64,000 bases of DNA from Rhodococcus pseudokoreensis (GCF_017068395.1 NZ_CP070614.1:404865-468864); one strand, 5' to 3'. Shown: positions 25,320 through 34,459, numbered from the stretch's first letter. A program made the numbers and translations. The notes: generated by a model not told the origin, from the sequence alone.

Positions 25320-25822
25320 GCACCGTAGTTACCACGCCACTGGCGCAGCTGACCCGCTCCGACGTCGAGGAGCTGCTCTTCCAGGAAGCAGAGTTGCTCG
25401 ACGACTGGCAACTGAACACGTGGCTAACCCTGTATACCGATGATGCGCGGTACGTGATCCCGTGCACCGATGACCGGGACGCCAACCCGGCGTCGGCATT
25501 GGTGCTGATAGACGACAACCGGATGCGCATGCAGGCGCGTGTGGACCGGCTCAACAGCCGCAAGGCGCACCGCGAATACCCGCACTCCAATCTGCGGCAT
25601 CTCGTCACCAACATTCGGCTCGACGCACCAGTCGGCGACGAGCTGCCGGTGCGAGCGTCGTTCGCCGTGTGGCGTTTTCGAGCAGGACGCGAAACGGTCT
25701 ACGTCGGCCGCTACCACTACCGCCTCGTCCTGTCCGACGGTCAGCTTCTCATTCGCTCCAAGAGGGTCGAACTCGACATGACCGCGCTGCGCCCGGCCAG
25801 TGACGTCGCCGTGATCCTATGA
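25316..25822 (+). CDS. Rieske aromatic-ring hydroxylating dioxygenase, beta subunit
   Basis: A 168-residue small subunit of the SnoaL-like alpha+beta barrel type: VEELLFQEAELLDDWQLNTWLTLYTDDARYVIP, SNLRHLVTNIRL and YHYRLVLSDGQLLIRSKRVELD are usual for the family. It forms the alpha3beta3 scaffold with the upstream product and has no catalytic metal site. Overlaps by 4 bases with both neighbours. Confidence 0.9.
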   Translation: MSTVVTTPLAQLTRSDVEELLFQEAELLDDWQLNTWLTLYTDDARYVIPCTDDRDANPASALVLIDDNRMRMQARVDRLNSRKAHREYPHSNLRHLVTNIRLDAPVGDELPVRASFAVWRFRAGRETVYVGRYHYRLVLSDGQLLIRSKRVELDMTALRPASDVAVIL

Positions 25823-26595
25823 CCACAACCACGGAGCGGCGACAGGTCGCGGTAGTCACGGGTGCGGCAACCGGCATCGGATTCGGCATTACCCAGCGCC
25901 TGCTCGACGACGGCATCACGGTCGTCATGGCAGGACTGGATGTGGAGCTTCTGGAAAAGGCGCGTGCCCGGTTGGGTGTTCTGAACCGCACGGATACGTT
26001 CGCCGGTGATCTGTCGGCACCGGGGGTTTCCGAGGCGATGATCGAATCGGCCAGAACCCACTTCGGGCGGATCGATATCCTCGTCAACAATGCCGGCGGT
26101 GGTCTGATCGCGCCGACCCTGGAGCACACCGAGGAAACTCTGCAGGCCACCATCGACCGGAACCTGTGGACGACGCTGCGCTCGACATTGGCCGTGCTCC
26201 CGTCCATGGTGAACCAGGGTTACGGCCGGATTGTCAATATCGGTGCCGAGTCCGTCCGAAACGGACTCACCGACCACGCGGTATACAACGCCGCCAAGGG
26301 CGGGGTGCACGCCCTGGCCACCGGATTGGCCCGCGAATTCGCCCGTCACGGCATCACGGTCAACGTGGTCGCGCCGTCGTACACGCGAACCGACGAGATC
26401 GACGCGGCTATTGCTGGCGGACGGATCGGGCCGCGGTTTCGTAAAGTGCTCGACGACGCAACGTGTCTCATCCCGATGGGCCGGGGGGCAGAGGTGGACG
26501 AGATTGCGGCGGCGGTGGCGTTTCTCGCGCGGGAGGATTCGCGATTCATCACTGGTCAGATCATCAGCGTCAACGGCGGAAGCAGCATGAGTTGA
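25819..26595 (+). CDS. Short-chain dehydrogenase, probable cis-dihydrodiol dehydrogenase
   Basis: A 258-residue classical SDR: cofactor motif TGAATGIG (14-21), NNAGG (90-94), active-site Y156 and K160 (YNAAKGG) and the usual GQIISVNGG end. Directly after the Rieske subunits it most likely oxidises the cis-diol acid to the catechol-type acid with NAD+, as CmtB does in p-cumate degradation. The remnant of a hydratase gene starts within a few bases of its stop. Confidence 0.85.
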   Translation: MTTTTERRQVAVVTGAATGIGFGITQRLLDDGITVVMAGLDVELLEKARARLGVLNRTDTFAGDLSAPGVSEAMIESARTHFGRIDILVNNAGGGLIAPTLEHTEETLQATIDRNLWTTLRSTLAVLPSMVNQGYGRIVNIGAESVRNGLTDHAVYNAAKGGVHALATGLAREFARHGITVNVVAPSYTRTDEIDAAIAGGRIGPRFRKVLDDATCLIPMGRGAEVDEIAAAVAFLAREDSRFITGQIISVNGGSSMS

Positions 26596-26596
26596 C

Positions 26597-27148
26597 CACC
26601 GTAGACAACGTCGACTCGGCGGCCCGCCGCCTCGTACCGCGTCGAACTCCCGGGTGCCGTGCAAGCTGGTGCGGGACTTGTTCGCAGTGGGCGATATTCG
26701 CAGGTGCCTATGCCGCGCAGAGCGCAGTGATCAACGCTCGCTTGGTGGCTGGTCCGCGGATTGTGGGGACGCAAGATTGGGCTGACCAATCCAAATGTGC
26801 AGTCCCAGCTCGGCGTCGATCGTGGCAAACATTTCCGGGTGACAGCACAACTGCGACCTTTTTGCGTTGCAGGATGCCGCCGACGACCTCGTCCGCCCGC
26901 TACAGAACCGCGCCGTCCAGGTCGACCGGGAAACCCCTCACGTTCAGGTACGAGCGTGTACTCAAGCTTTCTGCGGCACGCCGAGAAAGCTGCATCTACG
27001 TACCGTCTCGACACCCGAGACATCCTCTTTGGAGGTCCGGCGGCGCTGACTTGTCGGTGGCCAGGAAGACATGATCGTCGACGCCGCGCTAGATCTCGCC
27101 AAAGCAGCAGCAGCAGCAACAGCAGCAGTAGCAGTAGGAGCATCCTGA
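26597..27148 (+). pseudogene. Fused relic of 2-hydroxypentadienoate hydratase and 4-hydroxy-2-oxovalerate aldolase
   Basis: Recognisable pieces, in changing frames, are a hydratase N-terminus (LFAVGDI, AYAAQSAVINARLVAG, GRKIGLTNPNVQSQLGVD), directly followed by aldolase C-terminal residues ([36 protein letters not shown]) and an aldolase tail EDMIVDAALDLAKAAAAAT. The same motifs occur intact at 47529-48359 and 49345-50373. The middle of the hydratase, the whole acetaldehyde dehydrogenase and the start of the aldolase are deleted, and small indels follow. Thus the operon once carried its own lower pathway between the dehydrogenase and hydrolase genes. Confidence 0.85.
27103..27136 (+). repeat. 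AGC/GCA trinucleotide repeat
   Basis: An imperfect run of AGC units encodes the polyalanine tail of the aldolase relic, ending just before the ribosome-binding site of the hydrolase gene. Confidence 0.8.
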
Positions 27149-27149
27149 G

Positions 27150-28004
27150 ATGACACATACCGACCTCCACACGTCTGATCCAGCCATCGGCGCGCACATC
27201 GTCGTCGGTGGAATCACCACGAACTACCTCGACGCCGGCGACGGTGGCGGCACGCCGGTGGTCCTGTTACACGGCTCGGGACCCGGTGTGTCCGGGTACG
27301 CGAACTGGCGGCTGACCATACCGACCCTTTCAGCCACGCGCCGGGTCTTGGCTCCGGACCTTGTCGGGTTCGGCTACACCGAGCGACCGGACGGGCACCA
27401 CTATGTGATGGATACCTGGGTCGGGCAGGTCGAGGATTTCGTGGATGCAATGGGCCTTGACAGCTATTCATTGGTCGGTAACAGCTTCGGGGGTGCCCTC
27501 GCCCTGAGAATAGCGACTAAACATCGAGACCGGGTCCAACGTTTGGTCTTGATGGGCAGTGTGGGTGTGCCGTTCGAGATCACGGCCGGCCTTGAGGAGG
27601 TGTGGGGTTATGAGCCGTCGGTGGAAGGGATGCGCCGCGTGTTGGACTATTTCACGTATAACCGTGCTTTGATCGATGACGACCTCGCCGCCGCGAGATA
27701 CCGGGCCAGTATCCAGCCAGGGTTCCACGAGTCGTACGCCGCAATGTTTCCTGCTCCCCGTCAACGCTGCCTCGACGCGATGGTGACAGACGACGACGCC
27801 ATCCGCGCCATTGCATGCCCCACGTTGATCGTGCATGGACGCGAGGACGAAGTTATCCCTGCAGCGACGTCTCATCGTCTTTTCGAGCTGATACCCGATG
27901 CACGGCTGCACATGTTGGGACGATGCGGTCACTGGTCCCAGATCGAGCATTCGGCAGAGTTCAACCAGCTCGTGGCTGGGTTCCTTGCCGCGGGTGACCG
28001 TTGA
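27150..28004 (+). CDS. Alpha/beta hydrolase, meta-cleavage-product (C-C bond) hydrolase
   Basis: A 284-residue hydrolase with HGSGPG oxyanion motif (41-46), nucleophile S112 in GNSFGG, acid D233 in HGREDEV and base H261 in GRCGHWSQ. This set is typical of 2-hydroxymuconic-semialdehyde-type hydrolases that split the meta-cleavage product into a hydroxydienoate and a carboxylic acid. In a p-cumate-like pathway it would release isobutyrate (CmtE role, inferred). AGGAG precedes the ATG. Confidence 0.85.
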   Translation: MTHTDLHTSDPAIGAHIVVGGITTNYLDAGDGGGTPVVLLHGSGPGVSGYANWRLTIPTLSATRRVLAPDLVGFGYTERPDGHHYVMDTWVGQVEDFVDAMGLDSYSLVGNSFGGALALRIATKHRDRVQRLVLMGSVGVPFEITAGLEEVWGYEPSVEGMRRVLDYFTYNRALIDDDLAAARYRASIQPGFHESYAAMFPAPRQRCLDAMVTDDDAIRAIACPTLIVHGREDEVIPAATSHRLFELIPDARLHMLGRCGHWSQIEHSAEFNQLVAGFLAAGDR

Positions 28005-28055
28005 CCGAAATCTCAGCCCGTTGCGCACAACCCATTCACCGGACGAGAAGGGAAG

Positions 28056-29231
28056 ATGAACATGGCACGCTTCTTCGGCCGTGGCCGTGGCCGCGGGCCG
28101 TCGGAACCGCGCACCGTCACGATATCCCCGACAGGAAGAGTGTTCGAAGCGCCGGGTACGGAGTCGATCCTGAACGAGGCTCTGGCCGCCGGTATCCCCT
28201 TCCCCTACAGTTGCACTGTGGGTACGTGCGGGACCTGCAAATCCAAACTCATCCGTGGCAGAGTTCGCGAAATCGTCTATCCCGAAATTGCTCTCACCGC
28301 TGAAGAGCTGAGTGACGGCTATATCCTCTGCTGCCAGAGTGTCGCACGCACGTCCCTCGACTTGGATGTCGCCGGCCTCAGTGAGATGCCGGACCATCAG
28401 TTGGTCACCGCGCAAGGCACTATCTCGGCTCAGCGATCGTTGATGCACGACGTCACGGAAATCGTTGTCACATTCGACAGTGACTTGGAATATTCGGCGA
28501 GTCAATATGCCGAACTGCGACTCGCCGACGTTACGGGTCCACGATCGTACTCCTTCGCCGAGGCCCAGTCCGACGTCGACCACCGAAGGGTGACGTTCTA
28601 TGTGCGCCACGTTCCCGGTGGAGAGTTCACGGATTGGTTGTTCTCCGCGGATAGGGTGGGAACAGAGCTCAGCGTGGCGGGTCCCTTTGGCGACTTGTGG
28701 CTTCGTCCATCGGAATCGCCGATACTGTGCGTAGCAGGCGGCAGTGAGTTGGCTCCGATCAAGGCGCTGCTGGAGGAAGCCAGTCGACACGGTTGCGATC
28801 GCGAAGCTGTATTGGTGTTCGGTGCGAGAGCACAGCAGGATCTCTACTGCCTGAACGAGATAGACGATCTCAGTACGTCGTGGACGGGATCGTTCGCATT
28901 TCAGCCGGTCCTATCGCAGGAGTCACCGGACTCGGACTGGACGGGTGCTCGTGGGCTGGTTACCAGTGTGCTTTCGGGTCTGTCTCGCGAGTTCTTGAAT
29001 TCGTGTCACGTGTACACCTGCGGTCCTCCGGTCATGATCGATGCATTGGAAGACGCATTCCGTGAGGTGCGCAGCGGGTCGAAGTACTTCTATGTGGATC
29101 GATTCGTGACCCGTATTTGCCGTTGCCGCCCAGTCGGTCTGAGCCGAACCGAGCTGCAGGTCGTTTCTTGTGATGAAAGAAACGATTTCGGTTATACCGG
29201 GGGCCCGCGTTGCAAAGCCAGCGGACTGTGA
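28056..29231 (+). CDS. XylA/CymAb-like reductase of the methyl hydroxylase, probably impaired
   Basis: A 391-residue electron-transfer protein: [2Fe-2S] ferredoxin domain with C53, C58, C61 (CTVGTCGTC) and C92/C93, an FAD domain (RSYSFA near 163-168), an NAD domain and CGPPVM. Order and length agree with XylA. Two oddities: the NAD-binding motif reads GGSELAP, with Glu replacing the invariant third-position Gly (GGSGLAP in the copy at 2-700), and a one-base insertion after FVTRI shifts the frame so the protein has about 35 unrelated residues at the C-terminus. NADH oxidation may therefore be lost. It would serve the hydroxylase at 19804-20937. Confidence 0.85.
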   Translation: MNMARFFGRGRGRGPSEPRTVTISPTGRVFEAPGTESILNEALAAGIPFPYSCTVGTCGTCKSKLIRGRVREIVYPEIALTAEELSDGYILCCQSVARTSLDLDVAGLSEMPDHQLVTAQGTISAQRSLMHDVTEIVVTFDSDLEYSASQYAELRLADVTGPRSYSFAEAQSDVDHRRVTFYVRHVPGGEFTDWLFSADRVGTELSVAGPFGDLWLRPSESPILCVAGGSELAPIKALLEEASRHGCDREAVLVFGARAQQDLYCLNEIDDLSTSWTGSFAFQPVLSQESPDSDWTGARGLVTSVLSGLSREFLNSCHVYTCGPPVMIDALEDAFREVRSGSKYFYVDRFVTRICRCRPVGLSRTELQVVSCDERNDFGYTGGPRCKASGL

Positions 29232-29371
29232 CGCGAATTCGGCCCGGAAGGCCTCGCCAACTACCAACAACTGCAATCGATCTACTACCCCCGCCTAAAC
29301 GCATCCGCAACCTGCGACAGCACAGAGCCTCTCATCTGTTGAGCCCAATCAGAATCTAGGAGAAATCTGCT

Positions 29372-30481
29372 ATGAAGACTCGCGCCGCCGTCCTGTGGGA
29401 TCGTGAAAAGGAATGGACCGTCGAGGAGATCGAGCTGGACCCGCCGAAGGCCGGTGAAGTGCTGGTGAAGATGGGTGGCAGTGGCCTCTGCCATTCCGAC
29501 GAGCACGTCCGATCCGGAGATCTGCCGTGGCCATTGCCGATGATCGGCGGCCACGAGGGTGCAGGAACGGTCGAGGAGGTCGGCCCCGGCGTCGAAGGGC
29601 TGAGAGCTGGGGATCGGATCATTTTCGGATTCATCCCGGCGTGCGGGCGGTGTGCCGCGTGCTCGGCCGGAATGCAGAATCTCTGCGAGCTGGGAGCATA
29701 TCTCGGCACCGGGACCCAGATTTTCGATCACACAGCACGTCATCACGGACGTGGTCAGGACTTGGGGTTGATGTGCTTGCTGGGAACTTTCGCCGAGCAT
29801 ACGGTCGCGAGCGAAGCCAACTGCATCAAGATCGATGACGACGTCCCGCTCGACACCGCCTGCCTCCTTGGGTGTGGCGTGATCACCGGGTGGGGTGCTG
29901 CCGTCAATACCGGCGAGGTCGGCGCGGGCGACACAGTGGTGGTGGTCGGTGCGGGTGGCATCGGGATCAACGCCGTACAGGGCGCGGCCCTTGCCGGTGC
30001 GGAGCACCTCGTGGTCGTCGATCCGGTCGAGTTCAAACGAACAAAAGCAATCGAACTCGGCGCAACTCATGCTGTCGCTACCAGCGAGGAGGCCACGGCC
30101 CTGGTCAGCGAACTGACACGCGGGAAGATGGCCGATGTCATCGTCAACGCCATGGGCGTGGGGTCCGGTGACCAGATCGGCATGAGTTTGGCGATGGCCG
30201 GCAAACGTGGACGTGTCGTGGTGACCAACCTTCATCCCGTCACGGAGACTCAGGTGAATATGAGTGCGCTCGACCTTGTTCTGTACGAAAAGCAGCTTCG
30301 CGGTTCGCTGTTCGGTTCAGCGAATCCCCGAGCTGACATTCCTCGGTTCTTGGATCTGTATCGCAATGGCAAGCTCAAGCTCGATGAGCTCGTCACCACG
30401 AGGTACTCCTTGGACGAGGTGAACGTCGGCTATGAAGACATGCTCGCAGGTCGCACCATGCGGGGTGTCATCTCCTTCTAG
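29372..30481 (+). CDS. NDMA-type zinc alcohol dehydrogenase
   Basis: A 369-residue medium-chain dehydrogenase. Catalytic zinc ligands C40 and H61 (GLCHSDEH, GGHEGAG), structural zinc cysteines C91, C94, C97 and C105, and a Rossmann motif VVVVGAGGIGINAV. Sequence style (MKTRAAVLWDREKEWTVEEIELDPP start, long loop after the zinc cysteines) fits the actinobacterial NDMA-dependent alcohol dehydrogenases, which use tightly bound NAD. In this cluster it probably oxidises the benzylic (cumic-type) alcohol made by the methyl hydroxylase to the aldehyde, the role of CymB. The start follows AGGAG. Confidence 0.85.
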   Translation: MKTRAAVLWDREKEWTVEEIELDPPKAGEVLVKMGGSGLCHSDEHVRSGDLPWPLPMIGGHEGAGTVEEVGPGVEGLRAGDRIIFGFIPACGRCAACSAGMQNLCELGAYLGTGTQIFDHTARHHGRGQDLGLMCLLGTFAEHTVASEANCIKIDDDVPLDTACLLGCGVITGWGAAVNTGEVGAGDTVVVVGAGGIGINAVQGAALAGAEHLVVVDPVEFKRTKAIELGATHAVATSEEATALVSELTRGKMADVIVNAMGVGSGDQIGMSLAMAGKRGRVVVTNLHPVTETQVNMSALDLVLYEKQLRGSLFGSANPRADIPRFLDLYRNGKLKLDELVTTRYSLDEVNVGYEDMLAGRTMRGVISF

Positions 30482-30751
30482 TCCGAATTTGGTCGGAGAC
30501 AGACGAATCAAAGTCGTGGACAGTAGGACAATGCCAAACATGGTTGAGGTGGGTCCCCATTATCGTCCTCGTGCTGGGCGGACAGCGGGCGGGGTCGGGC
30601 ATCGCTGTGTGTCCCGTATTGCTGGCGCTTGAGGTGTTCCCTCCTCACGATCCGAAGAAATGGACGGTACGAAACGGGGCGATCATCGAAACCGGTGGCC
30701 AAGTCATCCCCCGAGTCTGTCAGCGTCCGATCGCAACAGAGTGAGCAGGAA

Positions 30752-32434
30752 ATGACTTATGTAATCACGCAGGCCTGCTGCAACGATGCGTCATGCGTCG
30801 CTGTCTGCCCGGTCGACTGCATTCATCCGACGCCCGATGAGGCGCCGTTCATGACTACGGAAATGCTGTACATCGATCCCGCGTCGTGCATCGATTGTGC
30901 AGCGTGTGTCTTCGAATGCCCGGTGGACGCCATCGTCTCCAGCGACGATCTCGAGGACGACGCCAGGCCGTACCTGGATATCAACGCGTCGTTCTACACC
31001 AAGTACCCGATCGGTTCTGGCGGTGCTGCGCAGCCGAATTCGCCGAAGAAGGAGTTTGACTTCTCATCCTTGCGCGTCGCCATCGTCGGTTCGGGCCCTG
31101 CTGGCAGCTACGCGGCGGGAGAGCTGCTTAGGCGCCGTGGCGTGGAGGTGAACATGTTCGACCGCCTTCTCACGCCTTATGGACTGATCCGATCCGGAGT
31201 TGCCCCGGATCACCCGGGGACAAAAGCCATTACCGATGTCTTCCGATCCATGGGTACTATGCAGGGCTACCAGCTGCACCTGGGAGTCGAGGCAGGCAAG
31301 CATCTCAGCCATGACGAACTTCTTCGCCACCATCATGCGGTGATCTACGCTGTCGGTGCATTGAGTGACCGGCATCTGGGCGTGCCCGGTGAGGATCTGC
31401 CCGGCTCGTATGCGGCAACAGAGTTTGTTGCGTGGTATAACGGCCACCCTGACTACGCCAATCGCCAGTTCGATCTGTCGAGCGAGCGTGCGGTAGTCAT
31501 CGGCAACGGAAACGTGGCTCTGGACGTCGCCCGCATCCTTGTTTCGGACGTTGATCAGCTCGACCTGACCGATGTCGCGGATCACGCGATTGCGGCATTG
31601 CGTAACAGCAACATCCGAGAGGTCGTGATTGTTGGACGACGAGGGCCCGCGCAGGCCGCCTACACGACCCCGGAGTTCCTTGCTCTGAGATCACTTCCCG
31701 ACGTCGATATCGTCATTGACTCTGCACACGCCGACCTCGATCCACACAGCCAGCGGTGGATCGATTCGGGCGAGGCCGAGCCCTCGGTCCGAATCAAGGC
31801 TGAGCTTGCCCATGAGATGTCGAGCGCCCGCCTGAAAGATGCGAAAAGAAGAATCGTGTTCCGCTACCTCGAGTCCCCTGTCGAAATACTAGGCGAGGAG
31901 CGTGTGGCCGGTGTCCGGGTCGTACGCAACGTACTCACGGAGGATAGTGATGGATCACTGCGCCCCGAGGCATCTGATCAGTTCGAGACCATCGAGGGGG
32001 GATTGGTCTTGCGATCGATCGGTTACCGCGGCACCGCAATCGCGGGCGTGCCCTTCGACGAAGCACGCGGTACATTCCCAAACACCGGCGGCCGCGTCAT
32101 AGACCCTGAAACAGGCGATGTCGTCACGGGAGTGTATGCAACAGGGTGGATAAAGCGAGGTCCTTCGGGTGTGATCGGAACAAACAAGAAGTGCGCAGCG
32201 GACACAGTCGAGGCACTGCTTGCAGACTTCGAGAAGGCGCAACTTGTCACACCTGTGCAGGATCAGGCTGCTCTCGTTTCACTAGTACGTGAACGGCAGC
32301 CAAACGTCGTCGATTTCGATGGCTGGACTCGGATAGACAAGGCGGAGAAGGCAGCTGCCGGTACTCGTCAACGATCCAGAGTTAAGTTCGTCGATGTTGA
32401 CAGCATGCTCGCCGCCGCTCGCGGGAACAGATGA
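30752..32434 (+). CDS. Ferredoxin fused to FprA/FprB-type ferredoxin-NADP reductase
   Basis: A 560-residue fusion. Residues 1-60 form a two-cluster ferredoxin (cysteine sets near 9-20 and CIDCAACVFECP at 46-56). The rest is an adrenodoxin-reductase-like flavoprotein: VAIVGSGPAGSYAAGELLRR for FAD, VVIGNGNVALDVARIL for NADP, TGWIKRGPSGVIGTNK near the end. The layout matches mycobacterial FprB. As last gene of the catabolic operon it may feed electrons to the Rieske oxygenase, whose usual ferredoxin and reductase are missing here. The ATG at 30752 follows GAGCAGGA; a longer frame is not supported. Confidence 0.85.
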   Translation: MTYVITQACCNDASCVAVCPVDCIHPTPDEAPFMTTEMLYIDPASCIDCAACVFECPVDAIVSSDDLEDDARPYLDINASFYTKYPIGSGGAAQPNSPKKEFDFSSLRVAIVGSGPAGSYAAGELLRRRGVEVNMFDRLLTPYGLIRSGVAPDHPGTKAITDVFRSMGTMQGYQLHLGVEAGKHLSHDELLRHHHAVIYAVGALSDRHLGVPGEDLPGSYAATEFVAWYNGHPDYANRQFDLSSERAVVIGNGNVALDVARILVSDVDQLDLTDVADHAIAALRNSNIREVVIVGRRGPAQAAYTTPEFLALRSLPDVDIVIDSAHADLDPHSQRWIDSGEAEPSVRIKAELAHEMSSARLKDAKRRIVFRYLESPVEILGEERVAGVRVVRNVLTEDSDGSLRPEASDQFETIEGGLVLRSIGYRGTAIAGVPFDEARGTFPNTGGRVIDPETGDVVTGVYATGWIKRGPSGVIGTNKKCAADTVEALLADFEKAQLVTPVQDQAALVSLVRERQPNVVDFDGWTRIDKAEKAAAGTRQRSRVKFVDVDSMLAAARGNR

Positions 32435-32542
32435 TGAAAGAGGGATATTCCGAGTAACCGAAACGGCTATATATCGAATGATGAGTCCGTGTTTGACGGA
32501 CTTCCTGGAGTTCTCGGACGACTGTGATCCGTTGGTGCTGCC

Positions 32543-33456
32543 ATGGTGATGGCCAGCCGGTACCGAATCGTGTTGGGCGAGCCGGACCGTGCCGAACTTG
32601 AGCGGCGGGTGCGGGCCGGCAACACCCCGCAGAAGGACGTGTTGCGCGCATTGATCGTGTTGCTGGCCGCCGACGGCGCGGCGAACGCGCCCATCGCCGA
32701 CGAGCTCGGTATCTGTGTCGACACCACCCGCAAATGGCGGTCCGGTTCTGCGCGAAGGGCATCGGAGCACTCGCGGATGCGCCCGGTTCGGGGCGTTCGC
32801 CGAGGTACACGCCCACCGAGGCGGCCCGAGTGAATCGGTGGGCGCGCGAATTGCCCGCCGCGCATGGGCTGCCGCTCTTGAGGTGGAGCGTGTCGGAGCT
32901 GGCCCGCCAGTTGCTCGCCGATGGAATCGGCGTCCTCGGTGTCGACGGTGCGACGCTGGCTCACCCAGGACGCACTCACGCCCTGGTAACACCAGACGTG
33001 GATCTTCATGCGCGATCCCGACTTCGAGGTCAAAGCCACCCGCGTGCTCGACCTGTATGCCCACACTTGTGACGGCGCACCGTTAACATTCGCCACGCGG
33101 CACCGGACACGGGGTGCGGACGAGTACGTGATCTCCGCCGATGAGAAGCCCTCCATCCAGGCCCGTGACCGCTGCCATGCCACCGCTCCGGCTGGTCCGC
33201 GGCGGCCGATGCGGGTCAATCACGACTACCGTCGTCGCGGCGCGCTGGCGTATCTGGCCGCCTACGACGTGCACCACGCCTGGGTATTCGGGCGCTGCGA
33301 GCAGTCCACCGGCATCGACCCCTTCACCCGCCTGGTCGACCAAGTCATGACCGCCGAACCGTACGCGTCGGCCAAGCGGGTGTTCTTCATCGTCGACAAC
33401 GGGTCCTCGCAGCGTGGCCAGGCCGCGAGCCGCGCCCACGCCATGTTGAGGGCCCG
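32543..33456 (+). pseudogene. IS630-like transposase remnant (second type)
   Basis: Plus-strand pieces: helix-turn-helix LEFT part (ASRYRIVLGEPDRAELERRVRAG...GICVDTTRKW), the second HTH-like part (ADAPGSGRSPRYT...RWSVSELARQLLADGIG) and the DDE start DEYVISADEKPSIQARDR with VFFIVDNGSSQRG. Frame changes occur near 32740 and 33000 and the C-terminal third is missing. Unrelated in sequence to the IS630 at 6164-7336. Confidence 0.75.
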
Positions 33457-33757
33457 ATCGTATGGGCGGGGATCTGGTGGGACTGTCTCATCGCTGGGAA
33501 TGAAATCTGGCAAGTCGCCGATCGTCATGCGCTACTCGACACTCCTCTGCTATAGGTTGCACTCGTGGTAGACACAGCATCGCATCAGGTCCAGACCATA
33601 TGGTCGGAGTGTGCTGAACACGCGATAGTCGAGCATTGCGACAATCCTCAGATGAGTGGCCCATGGAGTTTGACATGGACTGCCTATAGGCGAACCCGAC
33701 AAAATCTATGTAGGTGGTGAACACTCCGTTCGGATTCCTGTTGCACAGGCGGAAAGG

Positions 33758-34459
33758 TTGCGGTCAGCTGGCCTGAGCTGGGCGATGCTGGAACCCCGAC
33801 TGGACGCGGAGGAACTATTCGAGGGCTTACTTATCGACGCAGCCCGAGCAGCCACCAATCCGCGCTTCGGCGAGAACCCGCTTTTTAGCCCGAATGGCAC
33901 GTACTCCATCGTTACCGGACCTATCGGAGGGATGTACTTGGCCAAGGGGCCGTTGATTCTCGGAACCAACTGCGTAATCGGGCATGCAGAGGTGGCGACC
34001 GAAGATGCAATCGCCGAAATGGGGCGAGCCGCAACCAGACTCCTCGGAGGCTTCAGGTTCCCCAGCGATACGGTCTGGTCGGAACCTCTATCCAGGCCAC
34101 CGCCGGGACAGGGTGATGGGCTGGCGATCCAGCACCACCGCGCTCGGCGGAGAGCTTGGCCCCTGATCGGCGGGGCTCTGGGTGGCCGGTACCTGCGTCA
34201 ACTGGGCTCCATCGAGGACCTGATGAACTTGTCCTTCGACACCGTGATGGAGATCGTGGCGCCGCTGCACCGCCACGTCGATGTCCGGGCCGCGAGTCGG
34301 CCGCGCCTCGACACCGATCTGCTCTACTCGGTCTCGTTTCGGCGACTCATCACGGTGTTCCGTTCGTCTTCACAACGGTGCATCTGCCGGCGAGGATCGC
34401 TGCGCCGCTGCTCGATGCTCCGGAGTTGGCAGCCGGGGCAGCGAGCCCGTCTACTCTGA
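33758..34459 (+). CDS. Hypothetical protein, possibly truncated or frameshifted
   Basis: An open frame of about 230 residues whose first two thirds look protein-like (RSAGLSWAMLEPRLDAEELFEGLLIDAARAAT, YSIVTGPIGGMYLAKGPLILGTN, EDAIAEMGRAATRLLGG). The frame is open from a stop at 33671 and the start is uncertain (TTG 33758 or a CTG near 33680). After about 34090 composition becomes Arg/Pro-rich, suggesting a frameshift or fusion to other DNA. No family recognised. The upstream 33457-33679 holds nothing recognisable. Confidence 0.35.
   Translation: MRSAGLSWAMLEPRLDAEELFEGLLIDAARAATNPRFGENPLFSPNGTYSIVTGPIGGMYLAKGPLILGTNCVIGHAEVATEDAIAEMGRAATRLLGGFRFPSDTVWSEPLSRPPPGQGDGLAIQHHRARRRAWPLIGGALGGRYLRQLGSIEDLMNLSFDTVMEIVAPLHRHVDVRAASRPRLDTDLLYSVSFRRLITVFRSSSQRCICRRGSLRRCSMLRSWQPGQRARLL

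Noticed and set aside
27103..27136. Short AGC repeats as possible repeat array
   Set aside because: Units are three bases with no spacers; they code for polyalanine in an aldolase relic. No CRISPR array was seen anywhere.
26556..27197. Minus-strand frame with polyleucine
   Set aside because: Produced by reading the AGC repeat antisense; the plus-strand relic explains the sequence.
27468..28790. 440-residue minus-strand open frame
   Set aside because: It lies opposite the hydrolase and reductase genes, which have full catalytic motifs; the minus frame has no recognisable domain and is a GC-rich shadow.
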